Positions 9,097 through 18,146 of a stretch of 64,000 nucleotides of DNA are shown one piece after another (the stretch's first letter is position 1; each line of letters begins with the position of its first letter). Made by a program: the position numbers and the translations under genes. Origin of the DNA: Shewanella colwelliana ATCC 39565 (lineage in GTDB: Bacteria; Pseudomonadota; Gammaproteobacteria; Enterobacterales; Shewanellaceae); NCBI RefSeq assembly GCF_000518705.1, contig NZ_JAEC01000017.1:62001-126000 (forward strand), read 5' to 3'. Under the pieces are notes generated by a model. It saw nothing but the letters and a program-made list of their open reading frames with translations, did not search any database and was not told the DNA's origin.

Positions 9097-11049
9097 ATGA
9101 CCGGGTATTTCTTACAAGCCTTTATCTATTTAGTCGCTGCGGTGATTGCTGTACCGCTAGCCAAACGCTTTGGTTTAGGCTCTGTGCTGGGTTACTTAAT
9201 TGCTGGGGTGGTCATTGGTCCTGTGGTTGGCTTAGTGGGCGATGAGACTAATGTGATTCAACACTTCGCTGAGTTTGGTGTCGTCATGATGCTATTTGTG
9301 GTGGGCTTGGAGTTGGAGCCGAAGATGCTGTGGGCGATGCGCCACAGATTGATGGGGCTGGGTGGTTTACAAGTTGGACTAACGACTATCGCCGTGATGG
9401 CTATCGCACTGTGGTTTAGTATCCAATGGTCCATCGCTCTGACCATTGGCTTAGTGTTTGCGTTGTCGTCGACCGCTATTGTGTTGCAAACCTTTAACGA
9501 GAAAGGTTTAGGCAAGACCGAAGGGGGACGCAACGCGTTTTCAGTACTGCTGTTTCAAGATATCGCTGTGATCCCTATGCTCGCCTTTATTCCATTGCTC
9601 GCATTGCCGGAGTTGATCGACAAGGCACAGTTGGCTGTTGGCGAGGCGGCAGAGCATCATGAGGAGATCAGCTTAGTGGCTGGATTACCTGGTTGGGCTT
9701 ACGGTTTGGTGATCACTGCTGCTATCGCCATGGTGGTGGTCGGTGGCCACTATCTGAGTCGGCCACTATTTCGGTTTGTGGCCAGTTCGGGTTTACGGGA
9801 GATATTTACCGCCACCGCACTGATGCTAGTGATAGGAATTGCCGCCTTGATGAGTCTAGTCGGGCTTTCACCTGCCTTGGGCACGTTCCTCGCTGGAGTC
9901 GTGCTTGCCAATAGTGAGTTTCGTCATGAGCTGGAGTCCAATATCGACCCATTTAAAGGCCTATTGTTGGGGCTCTTTTTTATTACCGTCGGCGCGGGAA
10001 TTGATTTTGGCATCTTAGCCCAAGACTTAGGTTTAATCTTAGGTCTGACTTTAGGCCTTATGCTGCTTAAAGCGCTGGTGTTGCTGCTGCTTGCGGTTGT
10101 ATTTAAAATCCGTCATAGCGATAAGTGGTTGTTTGCCCTGAGCTTGGCTCAAGCGGGGGAGTTTGGGTTTGTACTGCTCAGTTTTACGGTGCAAAACCAT
10201 GTGATTCCTATGGAAATGGCGCAGGTTTTATCCTTAGTGGTGGCGCTGAGCATGTTTTTGACCCCAGGATTATTTATTCTGTTTGATAAGGTCATTGTGC
10301 CGCGTTATCGACAGGGTAGTCATCAGCGTGAGGCCGATGTGATTGATGAACAAGGAACGGTGATTATTGCTGGTGTTGGTCGCTTCGGCCAGATAGTCAA
10401 TCGGATGCTCACCGCGAATGGGGTGAAAACCGTGGTACTGGATCATCAAGTCAGCCAAGTTGATATTCTCAGAAGTATCAATGTTAAAAGCTACTTTGGT
10501 GATGCCACCCGGCCTGATCTGCTTCATACCGCGGGTATCGAAGAGGCTTCGTTATTAGTGGTGGCAATGGACAATCCTGAGAGCACTACGGAGTTGGTGA
10601 AGTATGTTAAGCAGACCTATCCCAGAGTGAAAGTGTTAGCGCGGGCATTTGACCGTGGTCATGCCTATATCTTACACAGTGCTGGGGCTGATCATATTCA
10701 AAAGGAGACTTTTCATTCTAGTATTGAACTTGGGGTCGACGCGTTGAAGTGTCTTGGGTTTCACCCATTTCAAGTTGAGCAGCAAAAAAATACCTTTAAG
10801 CGGATTGAGCAGCGTAGTTCAAAAATTCTCTACCAAGCGTGGTGTGATGACAGCTCAGGTGAGCGTTTCGACAATAACTACCGCAAGCTGTTTATTGAGC
10901 TTGAGGAAACCATAAAGGCGGCGATGCTAAAAGATCGCAGCGATAAGCATGCGACCAGTGAACGAGGTTGGACACCGCCACCAAAAGGGTATGATGAGGT
11001 GCTTGATCATGACGATGCTCAGCGAGCAGATAACGATGCCAACGGATAG
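9097..11049 (+). CDS. kefB: Glutathione-regulated K+/H+ antiporter (KefB/KefC)
   Basis: A 650-residue inner-membrane CPA2-family antiporter. Residues 1-390 hold about 12 hydrophobic segments with SVLGYLIAGVVIGP, FALSSTAIVLQ and ALSLAQAGEFGFVL. HELESNIDPFKGLLLGLFFITVG contains the regulatory loop region equivalent to HALESD of KefC. Residues 415-540 are an RCK/TrkA-N domain starting GTVIIAGVGRFGQIVNRML (GxGxxG), followed by a hydrophilic tail. It exports K+ and acidifies the cytosol when glutathione adducts bind. The gene pair with kefG ends at a strong terminator. KefB and KefC cannot be separated by eye. Confidence 0.9.
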   Translation: MTGYFLQAFIYLVAAVIAVPLAKRFGLGSVLGYLIAGVVIGPVVGLVGDETNVIQHFAEFGVVMMLFVVGLELEPKMLWAMRHRLMGLGGLQVGLTTIAVMAIALWFSIQWSIALTIGLVFALSSTAIVLQTFNEKGLGKTEGGRNAFSVLLFQDIAVIPMLAFIPLLALPELIDKAQLAVGEAAEHHEEISLVAGLPGWAYGLVITAAIAMVVVGGHYLSRPLFRFVASSGLREIFTATALMLVIGIAALMSLVGLSPALGTFLAGVVLANSEFRHELESNIDPFKGLLLGLFFITVGAGIDFGILAQDLGLILGLTLGLMLLKALVLLLLAVVFKIRHSDKWLFALSLAQAGEFGFVLLSFTVQNHVIPMEMAQVLSLVVALSMFLTPGLFILFDKVIVPRYRQGSHQREADVIDEQGTVIIAGVGRFGQIVNRMLTANGVKTVVLDHQVSQVDILRSINVKSYFGDATRPDLLHTAGIEEASLLVVAMDNPESTTELVKYVKQTYPRVKVLARAFDRGHAYILHSAGADHIQKETFHSSIELGVDALKCLGFHPFQVEQQKNTFKRIEQRSSKILYQAWCDDSSGERFDNNYRKLFIELEETIKAAMLKDRSDKHATSERGWTPPPKGYDEVLDHDDAQRADNDANG

Positions 11050-11058
11050 CTAGCGTGA

Positions 11059-11090
11059 GAAAAAGCCATCACAATCGTGATGGCTTTTTC
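11059..11090. terminator. Bidirectional terminator between kefB and the RluA-like gene
   Basis: Stem AAAAAGCCATCAC / GTGATGGCTTTTT with loop AATC; A and T tracts on both flanks let it end both convergent transcripts. Confidence 0.9.
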
Positions 11091-11130
11091 GTGGTGTGCA
11101 CTCATTGAATTCCCATGCAGGGGACAATGT

Positions 11131-12030
11131 TTACAAATGAGGTTTTAACGCATCAGGCAGATCTTGATTAACTGTCTCACCGCTTATTGGGCAGATAAAA
11201 GTGAGAAAACAGGCGGTGAGCTGCAAATTTGGCGCATGTTCGTCTGCATGACCATGTTGACGATCGCCAACGACGGGATGACCTAAACTGGCCATATGAA
11301 TGCGAATTTGATGCTTGCGGCCCGTATCAATCTTCACTTGGACGAGTGAGCGATCTTGTTTCTTGTCATATTCAATCAAGGTTGCGTGAGAACACGCCAC
11401 TTTGCCATCAACATCTGAGTCAATGTGCTGTGTCCTTGATGGAAATTCACCTTCAACGATAACCCGATACTGTTTGTCTAATTGACGCTGCTCAAACAGT
11501 GCTGCCAGTGCCGCTGTTGCAGATTTGCTGTGACCAATTAAGACCAAGCCTGTTGCCGCTCTATCTAATCGATGAATGATAAACGCTGGACGCTGCGGGC
11601 TTAAGTGCGTTTCAACAAAGCGATTGATGGTGGTATGGTCGCTCCATTTTGAGCCTTGGCATAGCATAGCGTAAGGCTTATACCAAATGCTGTAATCGCC
11701 TTTATCTAACAGCAATAATGCATCATCAACTGTCTGTGCCAACACGGCTTGGTTGTAATAAAGATGCAGCTCATCACCAACTTTTAAGCGTTTTTTAGCA
11801 CGACGAAGACGTTGGGTATATTTACCACGAGTTAGCCATACCGCCCCCTTTGCCATGGCTTGCTTGATTACCTGCTTAGACAGTTGGCTGTGCGCGGCTA
11901 ACAAGGCCACCGCATCATCGTCAGTGGCAATGGTAAGGTGGCATTCAAATTTACTGCTGGTCATTGGAGCGCTATCTCTTGGGCTGTTCGGCGCGTGCAA
12001 GTTTACACTAACTTGGCGGGCATTGGACAC
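11131..12030 (-). CDS. RluA-family pseudouridine synthase
   Basis: A 299-residue RNA-modifying enzyme that isomerises uridine to pseudouridine. The catalytic motif is HRLDRAATGLVLIGHSK with Asp156 as nucleophile. Supporting segments are SIWYKPYAMLCQGS, KQYRVIVEGEF and GRKHQIRIHMASLGHPVVGDRQHG. An S4-like region precedes it (LSKQVIKQAMAKGAVWLTRGKYTQRLRRAKKRLKVGDEL). The RNA target cannot be read. An internal ATG 22 codons in (MTSSKFECHL) is an alternative start; a weak AGGTG precedes the upstream ATG. Confidence 0.88.
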   Translation of the reverse strand: MSNARQVSVNLHAPNSPRDSAPMTSSKFECHLTIATDDDAVALLAAHSQLSKQVIKQAMAKGAVWLTRGKYTQRLRRAKKRLKVGDELHLYYNQAVLAQTVDDALLLLDKGDYSIWYKPYAMLCQGSKWSDHTTINRFVETHLSPQRPAFIIHRLDRAATGLVLIGHSKSATAALAALFEQRQLDKQYRVIVEGEFPSRTQHIDSDVDGKVACSHATLIEYDKKQDRSLVQVKIDTGRKHQIRIHMASLGHPVVGDRQHGHADEHAPNLQLTACFLTFICPISGETVNQDLPDALKPHL

Positions 12031-12180
12031 CTGCTTATACTGTGGGTGGTTTAATGTGTTTAGTGTTAATCGGCAAATTTATGCTGCTATAATGAGGTGG
12101 TGTCATTTGTTGCCGACTGCTCGATTGAGAGCAACGCCGAGGCAAGTGGATAGATGGAGTTAACTTCAAAGGATGAAGCC

Positions 12181-13041
12181 ATGATTCGACTGCTGTTGAG
12201 CTGCTACCTGCTCATGATGTGCTGGAGTACAGCGACACAGGCCGCTGAGCCTATGTTGGTGCGTTATAATTTGTCGATACAATTTGTTGATCCCAAACAA
12301 AGCTATTATATCGACCTGTTGCGCTTGGCAATGGAGAAAAGTCGCAGTCAATATGGTGATTATCAGTTAGAACCTGTCACGATGGAGATGCCCCAAGGGC
12401 GGACGATAAAGTTGGTCGAACAGCAACAGTTAGATGTGGTTTGGACTATGACATCTAAAACGCGAGAGCAGACCTTAAGCGCTATCTATTTCCCACTGTT
12501 AAAAGGGTTAATGGGTCATCGAATCGCCATTGTTCGTGCCGAAGACAAACAAAAATTTGCCGATATCAATAGTGTCGAACAGCTTAAGCGATTGATTGTG
12601 GGTCAGGGTACCGATTGGCCCGATAGCGATATTTTGCAGCAACAAGGCTTTACTTTAGTGCGCGGCGCGGCGAAGAACTTAATTGCCATGTTAAATAAGG
12701 CGCGTTTCGACTATTTTCTCCGCGCGTTACATGAGCCTTGGGATGAAGTGGTTGGGCACCCAGAACTTATTGTTGATGAGTCTTTTATGGTGACTTACCC
12801 ATCGCCAATCTATTTTTTTGTTAATCGAGATAATACCTTGCTGGCAGAGCGCATTGAGCATGGACTGCGCGCTGCGTTAGTGGATGGAAGTTTCGATGAC
12901 CTGTTTTATCATCATGCAATTACGGCCGATATGTTACAGCGCGCTAACCTACCTAATCGACGTGTATTTAAACTCGACAATCCGTTGTTATCTGATAGCT
13001 CCAAGAATCTACTCAGTGAACGATCTTTGTGGTTTGACTAG
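12181..13041 (+). CDS. Periplasmic solute-binding-like protein (family 3)
   Basis: An exported protein of 286 residues. The start at 12181 gives a clean signal peptide ending TQAAEPM, with AAAGGA eight bases upstream; an in-frame ATG at 12154 would add nine residues. The mature part reads like a truncated family 3 extracellular solute-binding domain: VDPKQSYYIDLLRLAMEKS, VVWTMTSKTREQTLSAIYFPLLKGLMG and FFVNRDNTLLAERIEHGLRAALVDG. There is no permease or ATPase gene nearby, so it is more likely an orphan sensor-type binding protein than part of a transporter. A divergently oriented second member follows at 13157-13939. Confidence 0.65.
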   Translation: MIRLLLSCYLLMMCWSTATQAAEPMLVRYNLSIQFVDPKQSYYIDLLRLAMEKSRSQYGDYQLEPVTMEMPQGRTIKLVEQQQLDVVWTMTSKTREQTLSAIYFPLLKGLMGHRIAIVRAEDKQKFADINSVEQLKRLIVGQGTDWPDSDILQQQGFTLVRGAAKNLIAMLNKARFDYFLRALHEPWDEVVGHPELIVDESFMVTYPSPIYFFVNRDNTLLAERIEHGLRAALVDGSFDDLFYHHAITADMLQRANLPNRRVFKLDNPLLSDSSKNLLSERSLWFD

Positions 13042-13156
13042 TTGTGCCTATTCATACATCGCTATGTTACGCCAATCATAACCTTGCCAATACACCCTCT
13101 CAAACCCTCACATTTTCTCGTGTCCAAGCCATGTTAACTATGTTCTGCTTTGCGCT

Positions 13157-13939
13157 TTAGCGCGACTCCTCAGACTTTGCAGGAAGAGCTGTATCATATT
13201 GTTGCATTTTCTGTTGCCACTGGTAGTTACTTATCAGCTGCTCAATCAGGGGGGTTATGGCGTTAAACTCAGCACTTAGCCGCTTTGGCACCAATATATG
13301 ACGGGTGTATTGGTCATGGGGCACGCTGGAGAAGTAGAGTGCTTGGTTAGTGTTCAGTAAATTTTGGTAATAAATGGTCGTGGCACGGGAAACAATAGCG
13401 CAGTCAAAACGATTCTTTAGCAGCATTTTTATCAGTTGCGATTCATTGGCCGTGTTAATGCGGGTTACAAACCCATCGGCAACGAGCTGATCAATCGTGT
13501 GGTAACGAAACCCTGTGATCCCGCCGACTCGCTTATCGTAAAGGGCTTGTGGCGTCTTAAACTCCACAGGGTTACTCAAGTGCGAAATGATCTCATCTTG
13601 GTCCTGCATAAATGGGACAGACCATAGATAGGTGGATTGATTCAAGTCTTTAAACCAGATGGGATTAACCCCAATGACCATACCTTCAAATTCATTGATA
13701 CTGAGTTGGTAATTAAGACGTTTACGCGGAATATAGGAGACTGTAAATTTATAGGTTTGCTGATGTTGATTAAAAAATCTCGCAATATCATAGAACAAGC
13801 CAACCTCCTTTGCGGGATTAATCACATAAGGTGGCATGTAATGATAAGTGTAAAGTGCAATATCTTGACGCTCACCGTCAGAGGTACTTGCCCAAGCTGA
13901 ACAACACAGTAGCGATATGGCGAACCAAAAAAATTTCAA
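13157..13939 (-). CDS. Periplasmic solute-binding-like protein (family 3)
   Basis: An exported protein of about 260 residues with an amino-acid-binding-protein-like fold. The proposed start is the TTG at 13939, because GGAGAGGAG lies 7-9 bases upstream and it begins the signal peptide LKFFWFAISLLCCSAWAS directly. An upstream ATG at 13990 would add 17 residues ahead of the signal. Segments YHYMPPYVINPAKEVGLFYDIARFFNQ, YDKRVGGITGFRYH and LLKNRFDCAIVSRATTIYY fit the two-lobed binding fold. It is convergent with the similar gene at 12181-13041 and has no transporter partner nearby. The ligand is unknown. Confidence 0.65.
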   Translation of the reverse strand: MKFFWFAISLLCCSAWASTSDGERQDIALYTYHYMPPYVINPAKEVGLFYDIARFFNQHQQTYKFTVSYIPRKRLNYQLSINEFEGMVIGVNPIWFKDLNQSTYLWSVPFMQDQDEIISHLSNPVEFKTPQALYDKRVGGITGFRYHTIDQLVADGFVTRINTANESQLIKMLLKNRFDCAIVSRATTIYYQNLLNTNQALYFSSVPHDQYTRHILVPKRLSAEFNAITPLIEQLISNYQWQQKMQQYDTALPAKSEESR

Positions 13940-14142
13940 TAGTCTTTCTCCTCTCCCTATTAAAGTTAACGTGCAATGACAAGCTCGCAAGTTTTAAGAC
14001 CGTTTTTCGTTCATTTAAATTACATGGTTAAATCATCTTTAATGCAAATTCACTTGTTCTAGGTGCGTCACCAGCATACTGTTAATGGTAATTGTTCTCA
14101 GTAATTTTTGGCAAAAATAGTCATGCTAAAAAGGGGTTGGTA

Positions 14143-15894
14143 ATGGACACACATTTACAGGCAAAGATTCACCATTGGTTGAATCTTGATAAAGATGAAA
14201 GCAGTCGTCGTGAGATCCAAGCATTAATCGATAGTGGCGACAGCGAAGTATTAGCGGCACGTTTTAGTGGGCGTTTAGCTTTTGGCACCGCAGGCATTCG
14301 CGGTGTTGTTGGCGCAGGACCGATGCGGATGAATCGCCTTGTGGTACAACAAACGTCCATGGGGGTAGCACAATATTTGATGGCGCAGGTCAGTGACTGT
14401 GCTGAACGTGGTGTGGTTGTTGGTTATGATGGTCGCCATGACAGTAAGCAATTTGCCCATGATACGGCCATGGTGTTAGCCGCTGCAGGGATTAAAGTGT
14501 ATCTCACGGTCAAGATTGCACCGACACCGCTGGTGGCCTTCGGTGTTCTGCATCTTGGCGCAGCGGCTGGCATTGTGGTGACTGCAAGTCATAATCCGCC
14601 GCAATACAATGGCTATAAGGTTTATTGGGGTAATGGTGCGCAGATTATTCCTCCCCATGACACAGGTATTGCTGCCTGTATTGAACATGCCGCCACAGCA
14701 CCTATTGGTTTAATGTCACTAGAGAAAGCACGCTTAGCGGATCGTTTGGTGATGCTAGATGATGATTTTTATCAAGCTTATCGACAAGGTATTCGTCAGG
14801 CCGAGGTGCTGCAAAATCATACATCGCCAGAAAAAGTGAGTTTGGCTTACACCGCCATGCATGGCGTGGGGGCCGAGATGGCTGAAATGGTACTGAAGGA
14901 TGCCGGGGTGACCCAGGTCTATAGCGTAGCGGCGCAACGAGAACCCGATGGCGACTTCCCTACGGTGAACTTTCCAAACCCTGAGGAGGCTGGGGCGATG
15001 GATTTGGTCATGGCAGAAGCGCATAAACACTCGGCGATGTTAGCGTGTGCTAACGATCCCGATGCCGATCGTTTTGCCGTAGCGGTTCGTCTCAGCCATG
15101 CCACGCCCGAGATGGATGCTAGTGCTGCCTATCAAATGTTAACGGGTGACCAGGTTGGCGTGCTCTTTGGTCACTATCTGTTGTCCCATGCCAGTGATGA
15201 TCAGCGCCTCACGTGTCGCACCATTGTCTCATCCAGCTTGCTATCGCAAATTGCCACATCGATGAATGCGGTTTGCGAAACTACCTTAACAGGGTTTAAA
15301 TGGCTCACCAATGTAGGGATGAGTAAACAATCTGCCGATAACCGCTTCATATTTGCCTATGAAGAGGCACTCGGTTACACCATAGGTAATATGGTGTGGG
15401 ATAAAGATGGTCTTTCGGCCCTGGTTGCATTTGCGCAGCTCACTGCTGAGTTGGCATCCAAGGGACAAACGATTTGGGATCGCTTAGACGCCATCTATCG
15501 ACAGTATGGTTTTTACCTTAATGAACAGGTCAGTATTGCTTTATCTGCGAGCGATATGAGTCAACCAACGATAGGTGATCGCCTTCGTCGTCAGCCACCG
15601 ACTGAGATAGCGGAGCGCGCAATTATCAGTGTCGATGATATCAGTATTGGTATACGGCGTTTTGCCGACGGCAGTGAATGTGTTATCGACCTCCCTGTCA
15701 GTGATGTACTGATTTATCAGCTTGAAGGAGGCGCGAGAGTGATCGTAAGGCCTTCAGGCACTGAGCCGAAAGTGAAGTGTTACTACGAGGTGATTGAGCA
15801 ATTCAGCGCCGATGATACCTTGCAGGATGTGCAGCAACGCGCAGCGCTGGCAATGGCTAAGCTAACCACAATGCATCAACAATCTTTAGCGTAA
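14143..15894 (+). CDS. Phosphosugar mutase (phosphoglucomutase/phosphomannomutase family)
   Basis: A 583-residue alpha-D-phosphohexomutase. The start at 14143 is preferred (GGGG seven bases upstream; MDTHLQAKIHHW fits the family) over an ATG 51 bp upstream. All four family signatures are present: the phosphoserine loop VVTASHNPPQYNGYKVYWG with Ser149, the Mg-binding loop DPDADRF (Asp305, 307, 309), the sugar-binding EEALGY, and the phosphate-binding RPSGTEPKVKCYYEV. The length and AFGTAGIRG resemble the PGM2/YbbT-like branch acting on glucose-1-phosphate, ribose-1-phosphate or mannose-phosphate. Which sugar it prefers cannot be decided from sequence. Confidence 0.88.
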   Translation: MDTHLQAKIHHWLNLDKDESSRREIQALIDSGDSEVLAARFSGRLAFGTAGIRGVVGAGPMRMNRLVVQQTSMGVAQYLMAQVSDCAERGVVVGYDGRHDSKQFAHDTAMVLAAAGIKVYLTVKIAPTPLVAFGVLHLGAAAGIVVTASHNPPQYNGYKVYWGNGAQIIPPHDTGIAACIEHAATAPIGLMSLEKARLADRLVMLDDDFYQAYRQGIRQAEVLQNHTSPEKVSLAYTAMHGVGAEMAEMVLKDAGVTQVYSVAAQREPDGDFPTVNFPNPEEAGAMDLVMAEAHKHSAMLACANDPDADRFAVAVRLSHATPEMDASAAYQMLTGDQVGVLFGHYLLSHASDDQRLTCRTIVSSSLLSQIATSMNAVCETTLTGFKWLTNVGMSKQSADNRFIFAYEEALGYTIGNMVWDKDGLSALVAFAQLTAELASKGQTIWDRLDAIYRQYGFYLNEQVSIALSASDMSQPTIGDRLRRQPPTEIAERAIISVDDISIGIRRFADGSECVIDLPVSDVLIYQLEGGARVIVRPSGTEPKVKCYYEVIEQFSADDTLQDVQQRAALAMAKLTTMHQQSLA

Positions 15895-16038
15895 AGGCTC
15901 TCGCTTTCGGGTTTTAATATCGGCGGCAGTTTAACGTATTGTTGCCGTTATAACCCATTGAGTCAGCGTGCTTTGTTACTGCAATTGGTACGCAACAAGT
16001 GTTAAGATTAGGCATGATTTTTGTTGTGAGCCTGTCTG

Positions 16039-17091
16039 TTGATTAAGTGCTTTTTGATTATCTGTTGCTTGAGTATAGGCTTACTGCCTATGCTACTGGT
16101 TGTCGCCCAAGCGGCACCTATGGCTTTGCTAGGGAATGCTAAAGCGGCGAGCACACGCCAAGATGAGCCTTCTGCCAGCAAAGCGCCTTCAGCCGAGCAA
16201 GCCTCTTCACCTAAGCTCGCCGAGGCGCCAGCAGATGCTCCCTGTTTCAGCCAGTCTCAAATGGACACTAGGTTTGACCAAGCCTTTGACTATCTAAATA
16301 CTAAATTTTGCCAACCTGCCATTTGGTTTGACAGCTTTTTTGTCGATGATCGGATAGAAGAAGATGCCCGAGCCGGCACCATAGTGCGCTGGTATAACGA
16401 CTTTTCTTACTACGAGAAAGAGGGATTTAAGTATCGCGCAAACCTGAATGCAAGACTCAATTTACCTGGGGTGAATAAGCGGCTCAAACTGATTTTAGAC
16501 TCCACCGGTGAGGATGACCCCTTTGCATTTCTCAAAGGGCCGGATGACACAGGTGAGCGTGATGTTGGATTGCGATATGATTGGTACTCGCGCGATCGAG
16601 TCAGTTTTAATCTGAGTGCCAATTTTAAGCCCAAGCTGCAGGCGCGTTGGCGTTATACCTATCCGCTGACCCAAAACACCATTACGCGTTTAACCCAAAA
16701 GCTCTATCAGGAGAAAAAGGTCACCGGTGAGTCCACCGAGTTCGATATTGAACACTCTTTTAATGAAACCTTTCTTGTCCGTTGGAGCGCTGTAGCTCAG
16801 TATGAAAATCGTGGTAATGGTTGGGAGTTTGGCAGTAGCGCTAAGCTATATCAATATATTAGTAACAAAGCGGCGATCAGCTATCAGGCCAGTATTTATG
16901 GCGTTGCCCAGCCCTATCACTATGTCAAAAATGCTAATGTCGGTATGACCTATCGACAAAATTTTCTTCGAGATTGGTTGTTTTATGCCATTACACCAGA
17001 GTACAACTGGGGCAAAGAGGATGAGCAAACACCACGACTTAATCAGGCCATCATTACGCTAAGTTTAGAGATCATGTTCCAAAATATTTAG
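16039..17091 (+). CDS. Exported outer-membrane-like protein of unknown function
   Basis: A 350-residue protein starting at TTG 16039 with a long hydrophobic leader (ILPMLLVVAQAAPMA). It is followed by a low-complexity Ala/Ser/Glu/Pro linker to about residue 70. The rest has alternating amphipathic strands rich in Tyr, Trp and Arg (RANLNARLNL, RVSFNLSANFKPKLQARWRYTYPL, RNFLRDWLFYAITPEYNWG) and ends ITLSLEIMFQNI. This suggests a 10-12-stranded outer-membrane barrel. I do not recognise the family. The gene stands alone, with a hairpin 15 bp after the stop. Confidence 0.6.
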   Translation: MIKCFLIICCLSIGLLPMLLVVAQAAPMALLGNAKAASTRQDEPSASKAPSAEQASSPKLAEAPADAPCFSQSQMDTRFDQAFDYLNTKFCQPAIWFDSFFVDDRIEEDARAGTIVRWYNDFSYYEKEGFKYRANLNARLNLPGVNKRLKLILDSTGEDDPFAFLKGPDDTGERDVGLRYDWYSRDRVSFNLSANFKPKLQARWRYTYPLTQNTITRLTQKLYQEKKVTGESTEFDIEHSFNETFLVRWSAVAQYENRGNGWEFGSSAKLYQYISNKAAISYQASIYGVAQPYHYVKNANVGMTYRQNFLRDWLFYAITPEYNWGKEDEQTPRLNQAIITLSLEIMFQNI

Positions 17092-17105
17092 ATCCATATT
17101 TAAGT

Positions 17106-17129
17106 CTACTGACACTATGCTGTCAGTAG
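17106..17129 (+). terminator. Hairpin after the barrel-like gene
   Basis: Perfect 9-bp inverted repeat CTACTGACA / TGTCAGTAG with a 6-base loop, 15 bp after the stop at 17091. No T tract follows, so termination is uncertain. Confidence 0.4.
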
Positions 17130-17215
17130 GGACGATTTACTCTATTTGGGTTGCTAAGTGTTTGAGCCGTTGTCGCAGTTGACAGGCACATTTAGCCTAA
17201 TTCAAGGAGAGAAAT

Positions 17216-17599
17216 ATGTTACAGCAAGCACCGCTCGTTTGGGGCGAAATCGCCGTTGAGAATATGGATCGAGCTTTAGCATTTTATGGTCAACATTTTG
17301 ATGTGAGCTTCCGCCGTGAAATCATGAATGATATGGAGATGGCGATATTGGAAACCGAAGATAAGCAAGCTGCAAGTATAGGTTTGGTGAAGCATGAAAT
17401 GATGCTGCCAAGCATGAATGGTAGTGTCGTTTATCTGCATTTGTCCGATAAGCTTGAACCGCTTGTGGCGCGTTTAGCTGCTAACGGGGTCAGCATATTG
17501 TTGCCCGTGATGGCGATTAAAGAGGGGGAATGCGGTTTTATCAGCTTGTTTGTCGATAGCGAAGGCAATAAAGTGGGTTTGTGGTCAGCCAACCGATAA
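17216..17599 (+). CDS. VOC-family (glyoxalase/bleomycin-resistance fold) protein
   Basis: A 127-residue single-domain vicinal oxygen chelate protein. The babbab pattern is clear: WGEIAVENMDRALAFYGQHFDVSFRRE at the start, a central VVYLHLSDKLEPLVARLAANGVSIL, and FISLFVDSEGNKVGLWS at the end. CAAGGAGAG lies just upstream of ATG 17216. It opens a same-strand cluster with a GyrI-like protein, a YafY-type regulator and a DCC protein, a grouping typical of small-molecule sensing or detoxification. The substrate is unknown. Confidence 0.85.
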   Translation: MLQQAPLVWGEIAVENMDRALAFYGQHFDVSFRREIMNDMEMAILETEDKQAASIGLVKHEMMLPSMNGSVVYLHLSDKLEPLVARLAANGVSILLPVMAIKEGECGFISLFVDSEGNKVGLWSANR

Positions 17600-17627
17600 C
17601 CATTGGTCATGGATAGGAGAGAAAGAG

Positions 17628-18095
17628 ATGGAACTTGTTACCCTTCATAAGCTGGTGATTCATGGCGTGACAACTCGGACTACTAATGCGGATGAAACTG
17701 TCGCAGAGAGTCAAAAAATCGCTCCGTTATGGCAGCGCTTTATGGGACTGTATGGCGAACAGATCATCAATAAGCAGCCGGCCTATGGTGTTTACTATGG
17801 CTATGAGTCCAACATGGATGGCGCTTATTCTGTCATGGTAGGGTTTATGGCGGATGGCGAGAACGGTGGGCTTATTGGCGATGGCCTTGAATCGATAACC
17901 CTAGCGCCGGGTAACTACTTACATTTTCATGCTCAAGGTGAGATGCCACAATCTGTGGTGGGCTTGTGGCAAGAGATCTGGCAATATTTTGCAGCGCTAT
18001 CTTGCCCCTATACGCGTCAATATCTTACCGACTTTGAGTGCTATCCATCCGGTGATAGCGTTGATATCTATATCGGCGTCCATACCGCAATTTAA
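17628..18095 (+). CDS. GyrI-like / AraC effector-binding domain protein
   Basis: A 155-residue protein that appears to be a free-standing effector-binding domain. GATAGGAGAGAAAG before ATG 17628 decides the start; the open frame extends 26 codons further up over the VOC gene. The pattern LVIHGVTTRTTNADE near the start, GVYYGYESNMDGAYSVMVGFMAD in the middle and LAPGNYLHFHAQGEMPQSVVGLWQEIWQYF near residues 88-117 match the integron-associated/GyrI-like small-molecule-binding family. Position just before a WYL regulator suggests a shared inducer, which is inference. Confidence 0.8.
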   Translation: MELVTLHKLVIHGVTTRTTNADETVAESQKIAPLWQRFMGLYGEQIINKQPAYGVYYGYESNMDGAYSVMVGFMADGENGGLIGDGLESITLAPGNYLHFHAQGEMPQSVVGLWQEIWQYFAALSCPYTRQYLTDFECYPSGDSVDIYIGVHTAI

Positions 18096-18146
18096 CATTC
18101 ATCATTGTGAGGGCGCTATCCATGGCGCCCTAATTTGGGGAGAGTG

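Noticed and set aside
12181..13939. ABC importer function for the two solute-binding-like proteins
   Set aside because: No permease or ATPase genes are nearby, and both proteins are shorter and more divergent than typical importer components.
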